DNA of 64,000 nucleotides from contig CAJJBU010000003.1 in assembly GCA_905182495.1 (NCBI GenBank), positions 1 to 64,000 on the forward strand, read 5' to 3'. Below are positions 16,826 through 25,770 of the stretch, in pieces; positions within the stretch are counted from its first letter, which is position 1, and each line of letters opens with the position of its first letter. A program made the position numbers and the translations under genes. The DNA comes from Flavobacteriales bacterium UBA952 (GTDB taxonomy: Bacteria; Bacteroidota; Bacteroidia; Flavobacteriales_D; Crocinitomicaceae). The notes under the pieces were generated by a model. The model was not told the origin of the DNA, did no database searches, and saw only the letters and a list, made by a program, of their open reading frames with translations.

Positions 16826-18247
16826 ATGGAAGCTACAATAAGACATTTAACCACAGAGGAAAAAGCCCTTAAAATAAATCTCCAAACTGACATTTATGGT
16901 TGCTTTGCTGAAATAGGTGCAGGCCAAGAGGTTGCAGCAAACTTTTTTAAGGCAGGGGGTAGCTCAGGAACGATAGCATTCACGCATTCCGCTTATGACA
17001 TGAAGGTATCGGATGCCATGTATGGAAAAGCCAAAAGATATGTTTGCGAAGAACGCCTTCAGACCATGCTTAATACAGAGTTTTCAAGTCTAAAAAACAC
17101 ATTACCCAATAAATATAAAGAATCTAAATTTTTTGCTTTTTGCAATACGGTTGAATCTCTGAACTATCATAAAACGAACCAAGGTAAAGGTTGGGTTGGC
17201 TTACGTTTTCAGCTCAATAAGCAGCGTGAGCCAAACAATGCGATTTTACATGTCAAGATGCATGACAATAGTCATAAGGGACAGCAAGAGGCTCTTGGTA
17301 TTCTTGGGGTGAATTTAATTCACTCATGTTACCATAGATATAATGATATTGATGAATTCCTCGACAACTTAATGCATAGAATTCCACGTGACCGTATTGA
17401 AATAGACATGCTTAGTTTAACAGGGCCTGACTTTAGTACAATCGACAATAGGGTTATTGCACTTAACCTTGTCAAGAGAGGGATCACGGACGCAACCATG
17501 TTTGACCTTGCTCGAAATGTTTTGCAACCCACTACAGCATTGTATAAAAAGAATATTCTTTTGACCAGAGGAAGATTTAGACCTGTAACTAAGGTTCATA
17601 TCGATATGATTGAAAATGGTCGAAAAGCTTTTTCCAAAGAAAAAGAAGTTCAAGAAGATAATGTTTCAGTAATATTCGAATTGACCTTGAAAGACCTTAC
17701 TGCTGATGGGAAAATTTCAGTTCAAGATTTCTTGGATAGAGCGGATTTATTAAGCTCATTGGGATATACAGTTATGGTTTCAAATTACTTGAAACATTAC
17801 AAGATGGTTGAGTACCTTGCGCCGATTGCAAAAGGTAATCTTATCGGTGTTATTCTGGGAGTATACAACCTAAATACAATTTTCGATGAGCGCTACTACG
17901 ACAATCTCTCTGGGGGACTGCTAGAGGCATTCGGACGAGGTTTTGGTCCAAACATGAAGCTATACGTATACCCTGCCTTAAATGTTGAGGATGGAGAGAT
18001 TTATGACCTAGACAACATTGAAATCGCACCTAATCTTATGGGCCTATTGCAATACATGAGGGAGAACGATAAAATAAAACCTATTCTTGAATTTGACCCA
18101 AAGCTTTTACATATCATGTCTGACGATGTTCTTTCTAAGATTAAAGCAGGTGCCTCAAGCTGGGAAGAAGATGTGCCAGAATCCGTTGCTAAAGCGATTA
18201 AAGCATTTGAACTATTCGGTTACCACAAAAAAGCTGTTAAAGCATAA
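16826..18247 (+). CDS. Conserved Bacteroidota protein of unknown function (473 residues)
   Basis: A soluble protein with no signal peptide or membrane segment. The N-terminal IYGCFAEIGAGQEVAANFFKAGGSSGTIA is a strong conserved block that I recall from Bacteroidota proteins sometimes labelled TonB-dependent receptor or nicotinate-nucleotide adenylyltransferase. Neither label fits: there is no beta-barrel and no nucleotidyltransferase HxGH motif. Other conserved-looking stretches are NILLTRGRFRPVTKVHIDM near residue 240 and FGRGFGPNMKLYVYPALN near residue 370. It starts 2 bases after the MbnH-like gene and its stop TAA overlaps the ATG of the WYL regulator gene as TAATG, so it is translationally coupled to the regulator. 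Confidence 0.8.
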   Translation: MEATIRHLTTEEKALKINLQTDIYGCFAEIGAGQEVAANFFKAGGSSGTIAFTHSAYDMKVSDAMYGKAKRYVCEERLQTMLNTEFSSLKNTLPNKYKESKFFAFCNTVESLNYHKTNQGKGWVGLRFQLNKQREPNNAILHVKMHDNSHKGQQEALGILGVNLIHSCYHRYNDIDEFLDNLMHRIPRDRIEIDMLSLTGPDFSTIDNRVIALNLVKRGITDATMFDLARNVLQPTTALYKKNILLTRGRFRPVTKVHIDMIENGRKAFSKEKEVQEDNVSVIFELTLKDLTADGKISVQDFLDRADLLSSLGYTVMVSNYLKHYKMVEYLAPIAKGNLIGVILGVYNLNTIFDERYYDNLSGGLLEAFGRGFGPNMKLYVYPALNVEDGEIYDLDNIEIAPNLMGLLQYMRENDKIKPILEFDPKLLHIMSDDVLSKIKAGASSWEEDVPESVAKAIKAFELFGYHKKAVKA

Positions 18248-19254
18248 TGCCTCATATTAAAAACGCCCTAATCCGGTTTAGAATCATTGATAAAATGATT
18301 CGTAATAAGTACAAAGCATATCCCTCTAAAGAAGAACTTAGAGAGGCTTGTGAAGAGTCCTTATACGGTTCGGTTCATGGAGCCCATATCTGTGATAGTA
18401 CCATTGAGAAAGATTTATTTAATATGAAAATGGAGAATGACGCTCCTATTAAATATAGTAAAAAGAATGGCGGTTATTATTATGAAGACCCCGATTATAG
18501 TATTAACGACATACCTTTAACAGAAGACGAAATCAGTTCTATTAAATATGCTGTAGATACCTTGCATCAATTTAAGGAGGCTCCTTTTTTCAAAGATTTT
18601 GGTAATGCAATCGACAAAATTGTGGACCGAGTATCCGTTGCTGGTGACGAAAATAAAATGTCAAAATATATTCAATTTGAATCCGCTACATCAATAGGAG
18701 GTAATGAGTTTTTACCCTTATTACTTGAAGCAATTCAAAGTAAAAAGAAGCTTTGGTTTGTTTATACAAGTTTTATTAAAGATGCTGGTAAACCAAGAAA
18801 GGTATCCCCTCTTTTTTTAAAAGAATACAGAAATCGATGGTACTTAATTTCATACGACCCAAGTCAAAAAGACATTAGAACCTATGCCTTAGACCGTATG
18901 GGGGATTTGAAAATCTTAGAAGATGAGCAGGAAGTTCCTGAAGGCTTTGACCCCGAAGCGTATTTTCAAAATGCAATGGGGATTACTAGCTACAAAGGTG
19001 ATGCCTATAAAATTATTTTAAAAGCAGGAGAGGTCGCTTCAAAATATATAAAAAGTCAGCCCATTCACCATTCTCAATTCATTTTGAAAGAAGAAGAAGA
19101 GGCTACTTACTTTGAATTGAAGCTGTTATTATCTGAAGAGCTAATCCGCACCCTACTCAGTTATGGAGGTGAAATACAAGTCATTGAGCCACAGGAATTA
19201 AAGTCATTATTAATTGACCGTATTCTTTCTATGAGAAAGGTCTACAGTCTATAG
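18247..19254 (+). CDS. WYL domain transcriptional regulator
   Basis: A 335-residue predicted regulator. The N-terminus has a DeoR/HTH-like region (ALIRFRIIDKMIRNKYKAYPS, then EKDLFNMKMENDAPIKYSKK, the usual two-stranded end of such a winged helix). The WYL ligand-sensing domain follows at about residues 150-240 with LWFVYTSF, KPRKVSPLFLKEYRNRWYLI and RTYALDRM. WYL proteins often sense nucleotide or nucleic-acid ligands and frequently control neighbouring genes. Here the ATG overlaps the previous stop codon, so it is made together with the unknown protein. It ends 48 bases before paaG. The regulated targets are not visible in the sequence. Confidence 0.87.
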   Translation: MPHIKNALIRFRIIDKMIRNKYKAYPSKEELREACEESLYGSVHGAHICDSTIEKDLFNMKMENDAPIKYSKKNGGYYYEDPDYSINDIPLTEDEISSIKYAVDTLHQFKEAPFFKDFGNAIDKIVDRVSVAGDENKMSKYIQFESATSIGGNEFLPLLLEAIQSKKKLWFVYTSFIKDAGKPRKVSPLFLKEYRNRWYLISYDPSQKDIRTYALDRMGDLKILEDEQEVPEGFDPEAYFQNAMGITSYKGDAYKIILKAGEVASKYIKSQPIHHSQFILKEEEEATYFELKLLLSEELIRTLLSYGGEIQVIEPQELKSLLIDRILSMRKVYSL

Positions 19255-19275
19255 AATTAGAATCTAAGGATTTGT

Positions 19276-19283
19276 TAATTTTG
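19276..19283 (+). promoter_or_regulatory. Putative -7 promoter box of paaG
   Basis: TAATTTTG matches TAnnTTTG exactly, 19 bases before the paaG ATG, in the 48-base gap after the WYL gene. This suggests that paaG and the following gene form a unit separate from the MbnP operon. Confidence 0.5.
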
Positions 19284-19302
19284 AATTAGAATTATAACTT
19301 AA

Positions 19303-20076
19303 ATGGAACTTAAAATAACGCAGAATGATGGCATCTGTCATCTTACATTTAACCGACCTGAGGTCTACAATTCATTCAATAGAAGCATGGCATTAGCCTT
19401 ACAAAAGGCTTTGGATGAATGCGAGAATAACGATGCAGTTCGTGTTATTGTTTTAAGTGGAGAAGGCAAAGCATTTTGTGCAGGACAAGACCTTGCCGAG
19501 GTTACCGATCCTCAAGGCCCTGAATTGAAGACCATTATCGGAGAACATTATAACCCCATCATTACAAGGATTCGAAACATTGAGAAACCTATAATTGCTG
19601 TTGTAAATGGTGTCGCCGCGGGCGCGGGTGCAAACATAGCACTAGCTTGCGATATTATTTTCGCAAAAAAGAGTGCCTCTTTTATTCAAGCGTTTTCAAA
19701 AATTGGATTAATTCCAGATTCCGGTGGAACCTATTTTTTACCCCGTATCATCGGAATGCAAAAGGCAATGGCATTAATGATGACAGGAGACAAGGTTTCT
19801 GCAGAAGAAGCGGAAGCGTTAAAAATGATTTATAAAGCGGTCAATGATGACGAATTTGATGAAGTTGTTTCAACCTTCTCGTTAAAGCTAGCCCAAATGC
19901 CGACTAGAGCACTAGGTTTGACAAAAAAAGCCATCAATCATAGCTTTATGAATACTTTAGCGGAACAATTACAACTTGAAGAAGAATTACAAAACGAAGC
20001 AGGACAAACTACAGATTTTCATGAAGGTGTACAAGCCTTTTTAGAAAAAAGACCTGCAAAATTTATAGGAAAATGA
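19303..20076 (+). CDS. paaG: Enoyl-CoA hydratase/isomerase family, PaaG type
   Basis: The 257 residues align by eye along their whole length with E. coli PaaG, the ring-1,2-epoxyphenylacetyl-CoA isomerase of phenylacetate breakdown: NRPEVYNSFNRSMALAL, GEGKAFCAGQDLAEV, VNGVAAGAGANIALACDI, FIQAFSKIGLIPDSGGTY with the catalytic Asp, and a C-terminal DFHEGVQAFLEKRPAKF. The next gene starts with a 4-base overlap and encodes a 3-hydroxyacyl-CoA dehydrogenase, the normal partner in the same route. The oxygenase genes paaABCDE, the ligase paaK and the ring-opening enzyme paaZ are not in the window, so the pair may work with genes elsewhere or serve another crotonase pathway. Confidence 0.87.
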   Translation: MELKITQNDGICHLTFNRPEVYNSFNRSMALALQKALDECENNDAVRVIVLSGEGKAFCAGQDLAEVTDPQGPELKTIIGEHYNPIITRIRNIEKPIIAVVNGVAAGAGANIALACDIIFAKKSASFIQAFSKIGLIPDSGGTYFLPRIIGMQKAMALMMTGDKVSAEEAEALKMIYKAVNDDEFDEVVSTFSLKLAQMPTRALGLTKKAINHSFMNTLAEQLQLEEELQNEAGQTTDFHEGVQAFLEKRPAKFIGK

Positions 20077-21236
20077 TTGAAACAATTGGCGTTGTTGGCT
20101 CCGGGACAATGGGCATTGGAATTGCTCAAATCGCAGCTCAAAATGGGCATCAAGTTATATTACATGACCACAGCGAGGAACAACTGAAGAAATCCAAATT
20201 TAATTTGGAAAAAGTACTCATCAGACTTGTTGAAAAACAAAAAATTACTGATTCCGAGAGGAAAGATATTTTAAGTCGAATCTTATTTACCCCTAAAATA
20301 AGTGAATTATGGCCTTGTGGATTAGTTATCGAAGCTATTATTGAAAACATTGACATTAAACATCAAATTTTTAAAGCTTTAGAAGATATTGTATCAGAGC
20401 ATTGTATTTTGGCCTCAAACACCTCTTCATTATCAATTGCATCGATTGGCGCATCATTAAAAAATTCAAACCGAATTCTAGGTGTTCACTTTTTCAATCC
20501 AGCACCACTTATGCCTTTGGTTGAAATCATACCCTCGATACAAACATCTAATAAAACGACTGATTCCGCAAAAAAAATAATAGAAAGCTGGGGTAAAACA
20601 GTTGTATTATGTAAAGATACTCCTGGGTTCATCGTCAATAGAGTCGCTCGACCTTTTTATGGTGAGGCACTTCGAATTTATGAAGAAGGGATTGCTGACT
20701 TTGCAACGATAGATTGGGCTCTTAAGGATTTAGGTGGATTTCGAATGGGGCCTTTTACACTCATGGATTACATCGGAAACGATGTCAACTTTGCTGTTAC
20801 GGAATCTGTTTTCAAGGCATTCTTTTATGACCCCCGGTTTAAACCTTCTTTTACTCAAAAACGCTATGCTGAAGCCGGTTATTTGGGACGAAAATCAGGA
20901 AGAGGATATTACGATTACAACAAGATCAATAACAACTCAGAACCTATAAAAGACAAAGTACTTGGTACATTGATTTTAAATCGAGTACTATGTTTACTTA
21001 TTAATGAAGCTGTGGATGCCGTCTTTATGAGTGTCGCTACGGCAAAAGATGTGGACCTAGCTATGACCAAAGGGGTGAATTACCCTAAAGGCTTGCTGAA
21101 GTGGGGAGATGAGATTGGTTTAGAAGTTGTTCTCAATCAGCTGCAGAAACTATTTGATTTCTACGGAGAAGACCGCTACAGACCCAATCCACTACTTAGA
21201 AAAATGGTCCATGAAAACAAGACGTTTTTCATTTAA
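20073..21236 (+). CDS. 3-hydroxyacyl-CoA dehydrogenase, PaaH type
   Basis: A 387-residue NAD-dependent dehydrogenase that oxidises 3-hydroxyacyl-CoA. The Rossmann motif GVVGSGTMGIGIAQIAAQNG is at the N-terminus, SNTSSLSI and ILGVHFFNPAPLMPLVEII follow, and GKTVVLCKDTPGFIVNRVARP introduces the C-terminal part. That part holds two copies of the helical 3HCDH domain (FRMGPFTLMDYIGNDVN near residue 225 and YPKGLLKWGDEIGLE near residue 340), as in PaaH and BdhA-like proteins. It overlaps paaG by 4 bases (ATGA), which supports a joint role in phenylacetate or related acyl-CoA degradation. Butyryl-type substrates remain possible. Confidence 0.87.
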   Translation: MIETIGVVGSGTMGIGIAQIAAQNGHQVILHDHSEEQLKKSKFNLEKVLIRLVEKQKITDSERKDILSRILFTPKISELWPCGLVIEAIIENIDIKHQIFKALEDIVSEHCILASNTSSLSIASIGASLKNSNRILGVHFFNPAPLMPLVEIIPSIQTSNKTTDSAKKIIESWGKTVVLCKDTPGFIVNRVARPFYGEALRIYEEGIADFATIDWALKDLGGFRMGPFTLMDYIGNDVNFAVTESVFKAFFYDPRFKPSFTQKRYAEAGYLGRKSGRGYYDYNKINNNSEPIKDKVLGTLILNRVLCLLINEAVDAVFMSVATAKDVDLAMTKGVNYPKGLLKWGDEIGLEVVLNQLQKLFDFYGEDRYRPNPLLRKMVHENKTFFI

Positions 21237-21255
21237 ATTTTCCATCTGAAATTAC

Positions 21256-21263
21256 TACATTTG
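21256..21263 (+). promoter_or_regulatory. Putative -7 promoter box of metK
   Basis: TACATTTG matches TAnnTTTG exactly and ends 20 bases before the metK ATG. The whole gap is only 47 bases, too short for a SAM riboswitch. Confidence 0.5.
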
Positions 21264-21283
21264 CGAACTAATATTTTGTAAAA

Positions 21284-22537
21284 ATGGCTTATTTATTTAC
21301 TTCTGAATCCGTTTCTGAAGGACATCCTGATAAAGTAGCAGATCAAATTTCTGATGCTTTAATTGATAATTTTCTTGCTTTTGACCCAGAATCAAAGGTA
21401 GCGTGCGAAACACTTGTAACCACAGGTCAAGTTGTTCTTGCAGGCGAGGTGAAATCCAACACATACCTTGATGTGCAAAAAATTGCCAGAGACGTCATCA
21501 ATAAAATTGGTTACACGAAAAGTGAATACATGTTTGACGGTAATTCTTGCGGGGTTTTTTCTGCCATACACGAACAGTCTTCAGACATCAATCAGGGCGT
21601 AGAAAGAGCTGTAAAAGAAGAGCAAGGTGCAGGCGACCAAGGAATGATGTTTGGCTACGCAACAAATGAGACAGAAAGCTATATGCCGCTTCCTCTAGAG
21701 ATTTCTCATATCCTTTTAAAAGAACTTGCAGCGCTTCGAAGAGAAAACAACGAAATAACTTATTTGAGACCTGATTCAAAATCTCAGGTTACCATTGAAT
21801 ATTCAGATGACAATAGACCCATTAGAATAGATGCTATTGTTTTATCAACCCAGCATGATGACTTTGCTAGCGAATCTATCATGCTCGACAAAATAAAGAG
21901 GGACGTTATCCAAATCCTTATTCCAAGAGTAAAAGCTTTACTTCCATTGGAAACACAAAAGCTTTTCACCGATGAGATCACCTATCATGTAAATCCAACT
22001 GGCGTTTTTGTTATTGGTGGGCCCCATGGAGATACGGGTTTAACAGGAAGAAAAATCATCGTTGACACCTATGGTGGAAAAGGAGCTCATGGTGGTGGTG
22101 CTTTTTCAGGAAAGGACCCTTCAAAAGTCGATCGATCTGGTGCATATGCAACAAGACACATTGCTAAAAATGCAGTAGCTGCAGGATTAAGTGATGAAAT
22201 CCTAGTACAAGTGGCTTATGCGATAGGGGTCGCAAAACCAATGGGCTTGTTTGTTGATACCTACGGGACTTCGAAAGTAGACATGACCGATGGTGAAATC
22301 GCTCGAAAACTAGAAGAACTTTTTGACATGCGTCCTTTTGCAATAGAAACAAGATTTAACCTAAGAACACCTATCTATTCAGAGACGGCAGCTTACGGTC
22401 ATATGGGGCGGGAATGTGTTACCGTTGAAAAAACATTCAAAGATGCATCTGGAAAGGTTCAAAAAATGAATGTCACATTATTCCCATGGGAGGCACTGGA
22501 CTATGTTGATAAAGTAAAAAAAGTATTCCATCTGTAA
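21284..22537 (+). CDS. metK: S-adenosylmethionine synthetase
   Basis: Makes S-adenosylmethionine from methionine and ATP in the cytoplasm. The 417-residue protein is full length and has [18 protein letters not shown] at the N-terminus, [12 protein letters not shown] near residue 112, and [21 protein letters not shown] with [19 protein letters not shown] in the second half, all defining motifs of MetK. It has its own -7 box in the 47-base gap and ends in a strong intrinsic terminator. No SAM riboswitch is present. It is probably transcribed alone, downstream of the paaG pair. Confidence 0.98.
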   Translation: MAYLFTSESVSEGHPDKVADQISDALIDNFLAFDPESKVACETLVTTGQVVLAGEVKSNTYLDVQKIARDVINKIGYTKSEYMFDGNSCGVFSAIHEQSSDINQGVERAVKEEQGAGDQGMMFGYATNETESYMPLPLEISHILLKELAALRRENNEITYLRPDSKSQVTIEYSDDNRPIRIDAIVLSTQHDDFASESIMLDKIKRDVIQILIPRVKALLPLETQKLFTDEITYHVNPTGVFVIGGPHGDTGLTGRKIIVDTYGGKGAHGGGAFSGKDPSKVDRSGAYATRHIAKNAVAAGLSDEILVQVAYAIGVAKPMGLFVDTYGTSKVDMTDGEIARKLEELFDMRPFAIETRFNLRTPIYSETAAYGHMGRECVTVEKTFKDASGKVQKMNVTLFPWEALDYVDKVKKVFHL

Positions 22538-22553
22538 AAGACTAAAGATTGAT

Positions 22554-22582
22554 AAAAGGACCCAAAGCGGTCCTTTTTTTTT
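22554..22582 (+). terminator. Intrinsic terminator after metK
   Basis: AAAGGACC, a 6-base loop and GGTCCTTT form a perfect 8-bp hairpin (22555-22562 with 22569-22576), followed by a run of T. This is the clearest terminator in the window. Confidence 0.9.
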
Positions 22583-22697
22583 GTCTTATAAATTTTACAG
22601 CCTATCATATAACATGCTAAATACGCGACTTAGGTAAGGAAAAAATAATATTTTTACAATACCTCTATGGCTTTGTAAAAATTCTAAAAGATACACT

Positions 22698-24065
22698 ATG
22701 CAAAAATTGTTTTCGATCATTCTCATCCTATCCTTACACTTTGGCTGTATGGGGCAAAAAGTAACATTCATGGATAAGATGATGAGTAAAAAACTGATTG
22801 GTGAAGGGAAGGAACTGTTTTATGCAGGAAGTATAAGTGAGGCCATGCTTACATTCAGAAGAGCAAAATTAAAAAATCCTTTATCAGGAGATGCTTGCTA
22901 TCAGTTATGTATAGCCGAATTTCATTTGCGGAGTTATTACGATGCTTACAACCATGCTATTGCCGCAGAACGTATGATCACCAAGAAAAAAGATGGTGAG
23001 TACTATTATTATTTAGGTCGTATTTTCCAAACCTTAAACAAAGTCGATTCTGCAAAAATATTTTACAATCTTTCAAGAGAAAAACTAGGGCCCCGTATAT
23101 CAAAGGATTATGAACTTGATATTTTAATTGACCAATGCGATTTTGTCAAAAATGAAGCTGAAAAAGGCGTGAAGTATCTCTGTAAACCATTTTCAAGAGC
23201 CGTAAACTCTAAATATGACGAATACGGTGCCGTTCTAATTTATAATAAAAAACGATTATTCTTCACTGCACGACAACCCGAAACCACAGGGAGTAATATA
23301 AATTATGACGACCAAAAGTTTTTTGAAGATATCTACAGAGCGGATTGGGATGAACAACTGCAAGATTGGAAAATAAATATCGAATCCATGGAAGAATACA
23401 ATACTGAAGGCTTCGATGCCTTGAATTTTGTTTCTAGGAATGGCAAATATGGACTACTGACCATTAATACATCCGCATCCATAGAAAAAACAACCGCAAG
23501 CTCGGAGATTTATGAATTCGAAGTGGATGAAGAGGATAGCTCATGGTACATGGATCCTATTAAATCAGAAAGCATTAATACAAGCTACTTTGAAGGAGCT
23601 GCTACCATTTCAGACACAAGTTTTGATGAGGATGAAACTGCCACTCAAACGATGGTATTTGTCAGCGACCGTAAATCGGATAAAAGTTTAACTGATTTAT
23701 ACACCGTTCAACGCATTGATGATAAATGGGGTGAAGCCAAAGCTTTAGATTCATTGAACACCTTAGGCAGAGAAACTACGCCTTTTTTAACTGAAGACGG
23801 TAAATTTCTTTTTTTTAGCAGTGATGCTTTACCCGGAATGGGTGGGTACGATGTTTATTATAGTGAATGGCTAAACGATAGATGGGGTGCACCTATAAAT
23901 CTGGGTGCAGCCATTAATACAGTTCACGATGACACACACTTTCAGTATTTCCCAGAATACAACATGGGTACTATTTCAAGTGTCAATGATTATGACGGAT
24001 ACTTTAGTTATGATTTATTTAAGATAGACCTGTCCAATTCGAATTTTCCATTTTTAAAAAAATAA
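22698..24065 (+). CDS. TPR and PD40 beta-propeller secreted protein (PorE-like without an OmpA domain)
   Basis: A 455-residue exported protein. The N-terminal signal (MQKLFSIILILSLHFGC) ends in a Cys at residue 17, so it may be a lipoprotein. Residues about 35-140 read as two or three TPR-like repeats (LFYAGSISEAMLTFRRAKLKN and similar). Residues about 155-455 are a WD40-like PD40 propeller (FVSDRKSDKSLTDLY and FLTEDGKFLFFSSDALPGMG, a recurrent blade motif). Bacteroidota proteins of this plan often end in an OmpA-like peptidoglycan-binding domain, as in PorE of the type IX secretion system; that domain is absent here. A role in the outer envelope or in type IX secretion is inferred. Confidence 0.75.
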   Translation: MQKLFSIILILSLHFGCMGQKVTFMDKMMSKKLIGEGKELFYAGSISEAMLTFRRAKLKNPLSGDACYQLCIAEFHLRSYYDAYNHAIAAERMITKKKDGEYYYYLGRIFQTLNKVDSAKIFYNLSREKLGPRISKDYELDILIDQCDFVKNEAEKGVKYLCKPFSRAVNSKYDEYGAVLIYNKKRLFFTARQPETTGSNINYDDQKFFEDIYRADWDEQLQDWKINIESMEEYNTEGFDALNFVSRNGKYGLLTINTSASIEKTTASSEIYEFEVDEEDSSWYMDPIKSESINTSYFEGAATISDTSFDEDETATQTMVFVSDRKSDKSLTDLYTVQRIDDKWGEAKALDSLNTLGRETTPFLTEDGKFLFFSSDALPGMGGYDVYYSEWLNDRWGAPINLGAAINTVHDDTHFQYFPEYNMGTISSVNDYDGYFSYDLFKIDLSNSNFPFLKK

Positions 24066-24108
24066 AGCGTCTTTAACTTCTTTATGCATCAAAACCCTGA
24101 TTTATATT

Positions 24109-24855
24109 ATGCCTCGTTATTTTTTTGAAATATCATATGAGGGCACGAATTTCTTCGGTTGGCAAAAACAACCTCAAGACCTTTCTGTACAAGGCTGTAT
24201 AGAGGAAGAACTTAGCAAATTATTTTCCTTGAAAAAAATTTCTATTATGGGTTGTGGAAGAACGGACACAGGCGTTCACGCAAAAAAATATTATTTCCAC
24301 ACAGATTTTAATACGAAAATTGATACAAATCAATTTATATTCAAACTAAACCATATGCTCCCTAAGAGCATCTCAATTCATAAAATATTTGAGGTCGACA
24401 AGGACCTTCATGCTAGATTTAACGCGCAATTAAGAACGTATAAGTATTTTATTCACGGAAAAAAAGACCCTTTTAAAGCAGTTTCGTCATGGTGGATTAC
24501 GCAATCTCTAGATATTGAACTAATGAATTTAGCAGGGGAAATGTTAATAGGGACTCATGATTTTGAGTCATTTTCAAAAACAAATACGGAGGTGAAAACA
24601 CATATTTGCTCCGTAAAAAAAGCGCAATTCACGACAAATGGAAACAACCTTATTTTTGAAATTTCTGCGAATCGATTTTTAAGAAACATGGTCCGAGCCA
24701 TCGTTGGAACACTTATAGAGGTTGGCTTAAAAAAAATAAACCTTGAAGATTTTAAGAACATAATAGATTCTAAATCAAGACAACGAGCGGCGGCATCTGC
24801 ACCGGCCGAGGGATTATTTCTTTGGGATATTTCCTACCCTGATGGTTTAATCTGA
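24109..24855 (+). CDS. truA: tRNA pseudouridine(38-40) synthase
   Basis: TruA converts uridines 38-40 of the tRNA anticodon arm to pseudouridine. The 248-residue protein is full length and begins with YFFEISYEGTNFFGWQKQP; the catalytic aspartate is Asp53 in GCGRTDTGVHAKKYYFH. ARFNAQLRTYKYF and the late NRFLRNMVRAIVGTLIEVG are family hallmarks. The gene converges on fabD with a 9-base overlap of the coding ends. No promoter box was found, and it may be read through from the PD40 gene 43 bases upstream. Confidence 0.97.
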   Translation: MPRYFFEISYEGTNFFGWQKQPQDLSVQGCIEEELSKLFSLKKISIMGCGRTDTGVHAKKYYFHTDFNTKIDTNQFIFKLNHMLPKSISIHKIFEVDKDLHARFNAQLRTYKYFIHGKKDPFKAVSSWWITQSLDIELMNLAGEMLIGTHDFESFSKTNTEVKTHICSVKKAQFTTNGNNLIFEISANRFLRNMVRAIVGTLIEVGLKKINLEDFKNIIDSKSRQRAAASAPAEGLFLWDISYPDGLI

Positions 24856-25734
24856 TAATGTAGCTCCTTCCGTAAGAACCTCTCTATTTACTTTTTTAAA
24901 CAAGCCTTGCAACACCCTTCCTGGCCCCACTTCAATGATATGACTTGCTCCATCCTTAAGCATTCTCTCCATTATTTGAGTCCACTTTACAGCCCCTGTG
25001 AGCTGTAAAACTAGGTTCTTTTTTATTTCATTTGGGTCAGAAACTGGGTTTGCATTAACATTTTGATATACCGGACAAATCGGGGTGCTAAAATGAGTGG
25101 ATTCGATTGCAGAGGCCAATTCCTCTCGCGCAGGCTCCATCAGTGGAGAATGAAAAGCGCCGCCAACAGGCAAGACCATAGCACGTCTAGCGCCAGCCTC
25201 ACTTAGCTTTGAACAAGCAAGCTCCACAGCGGGAATCGCACCAGAAATCACTAACTGCCCAGGACAATTATAATTCGCAGGAACAACAACACCATCAATA
25301 GAAGCGCAAATATCCTCAACTATATGATCTTCTAGACCGAGAATTGCAGCCATAGTAGAGGGCTCTTTTTCACAAGCACCTTGCATAGCCAAAGCACGTT
25401 TTGAAACCAGTTTCAATCCATCCTCAAAACTCAACGATCTATTTGCGACAAGTGCGGAAAACTCACCCAACGAATGCCCCGCAACCATATCAGGCAAAAA
25501 AGACTCTCCTAAACAAGCTGCCAAGATTGTAGAATGCAAGAAGATTGCAGGTTGTGTGACCTTGGTCTGCTTGAGTTCATCGGCAGTGCCTTCAAACATG
25601 ATTTTTTGAATATCAAAACCTAGAATATCATTGCTTTTCGAAAATAAATCTTTAGCTAATGCTGATGATTCGTAAAGATCCTTACCCATTCCTGAAAATT
25701 GAGCGCCTTGACCAGGGAAAACATATGCTTTCAT
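24847..25734 (-). CDS. fabD: Malonyl CoA-acyl carrier protein transacylase
   Basis: Transfers malonyl groups from CoA to acyl carrier protein in fatty acid synthesis. The 295-residue product begins MKAYVFPGQGAQFSGMGKDLY, has the nucleophile Ser88 in GHSLGEFSALV, and GGAFHSPLM and VGPGRVLQGL near the C-terminus. The start is placed at 25734: the alternative 7 codons upstream (MKKNKNN) overlap the -7 box at 25755-25762 and could not be in the message. The gene appears to be a single transcription unit. The other fab genes are not in the window. Confidence 0.96.
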   Translation of the reverse strand: MKAYVFPGQGAQFSGMGKDLYESSALAKDLFSKSNDILGFDIQKIMFEGTADELKQTKVTQPAIFLHSTILAACLGESFLPDMVAGHSLGEFSALVANRSLSFEDGLKLVSKRALAMQGACEKEPSTMAAILGLEDHIVEDICASIDGVVVPANYNCPGQLVISGAIPAVELACSKLSEAGARRAMVLPVGGAFHSPLMEPAREELASAIESTHFSTPICPVYQNVNANPVSDPNEIKKNLVLQLTGAVKWTQIMERMLKDGASHIIEVGPGRVLQGLFKKVNREVLTEGATLSD

Positions 25735-25754
25735 ATTGTTCTTGTTTTTTTTCA

Positions 25755-25762
25755 CAAAAGTA
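25755..25762 (-). promoter_or_regulatory. Putative -7 promoter box of fabD
   Basis: On the minus strand the bases read TACTTTTG, an exact TAnnTTTG match, 20 bases before the fabD ATG at 25734. It decides the start, since the longer reading would begin inside the promoter. Confidence 0.55.
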
Positions 25763-25770
25763 ATAGAATA

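Noticed and set aside
21237-21283. A possible SAM riboswitch before metK
   Set aside because: Only 47 bases separate the genes, with a -7 box inside, so there is no room for a riboswitch.
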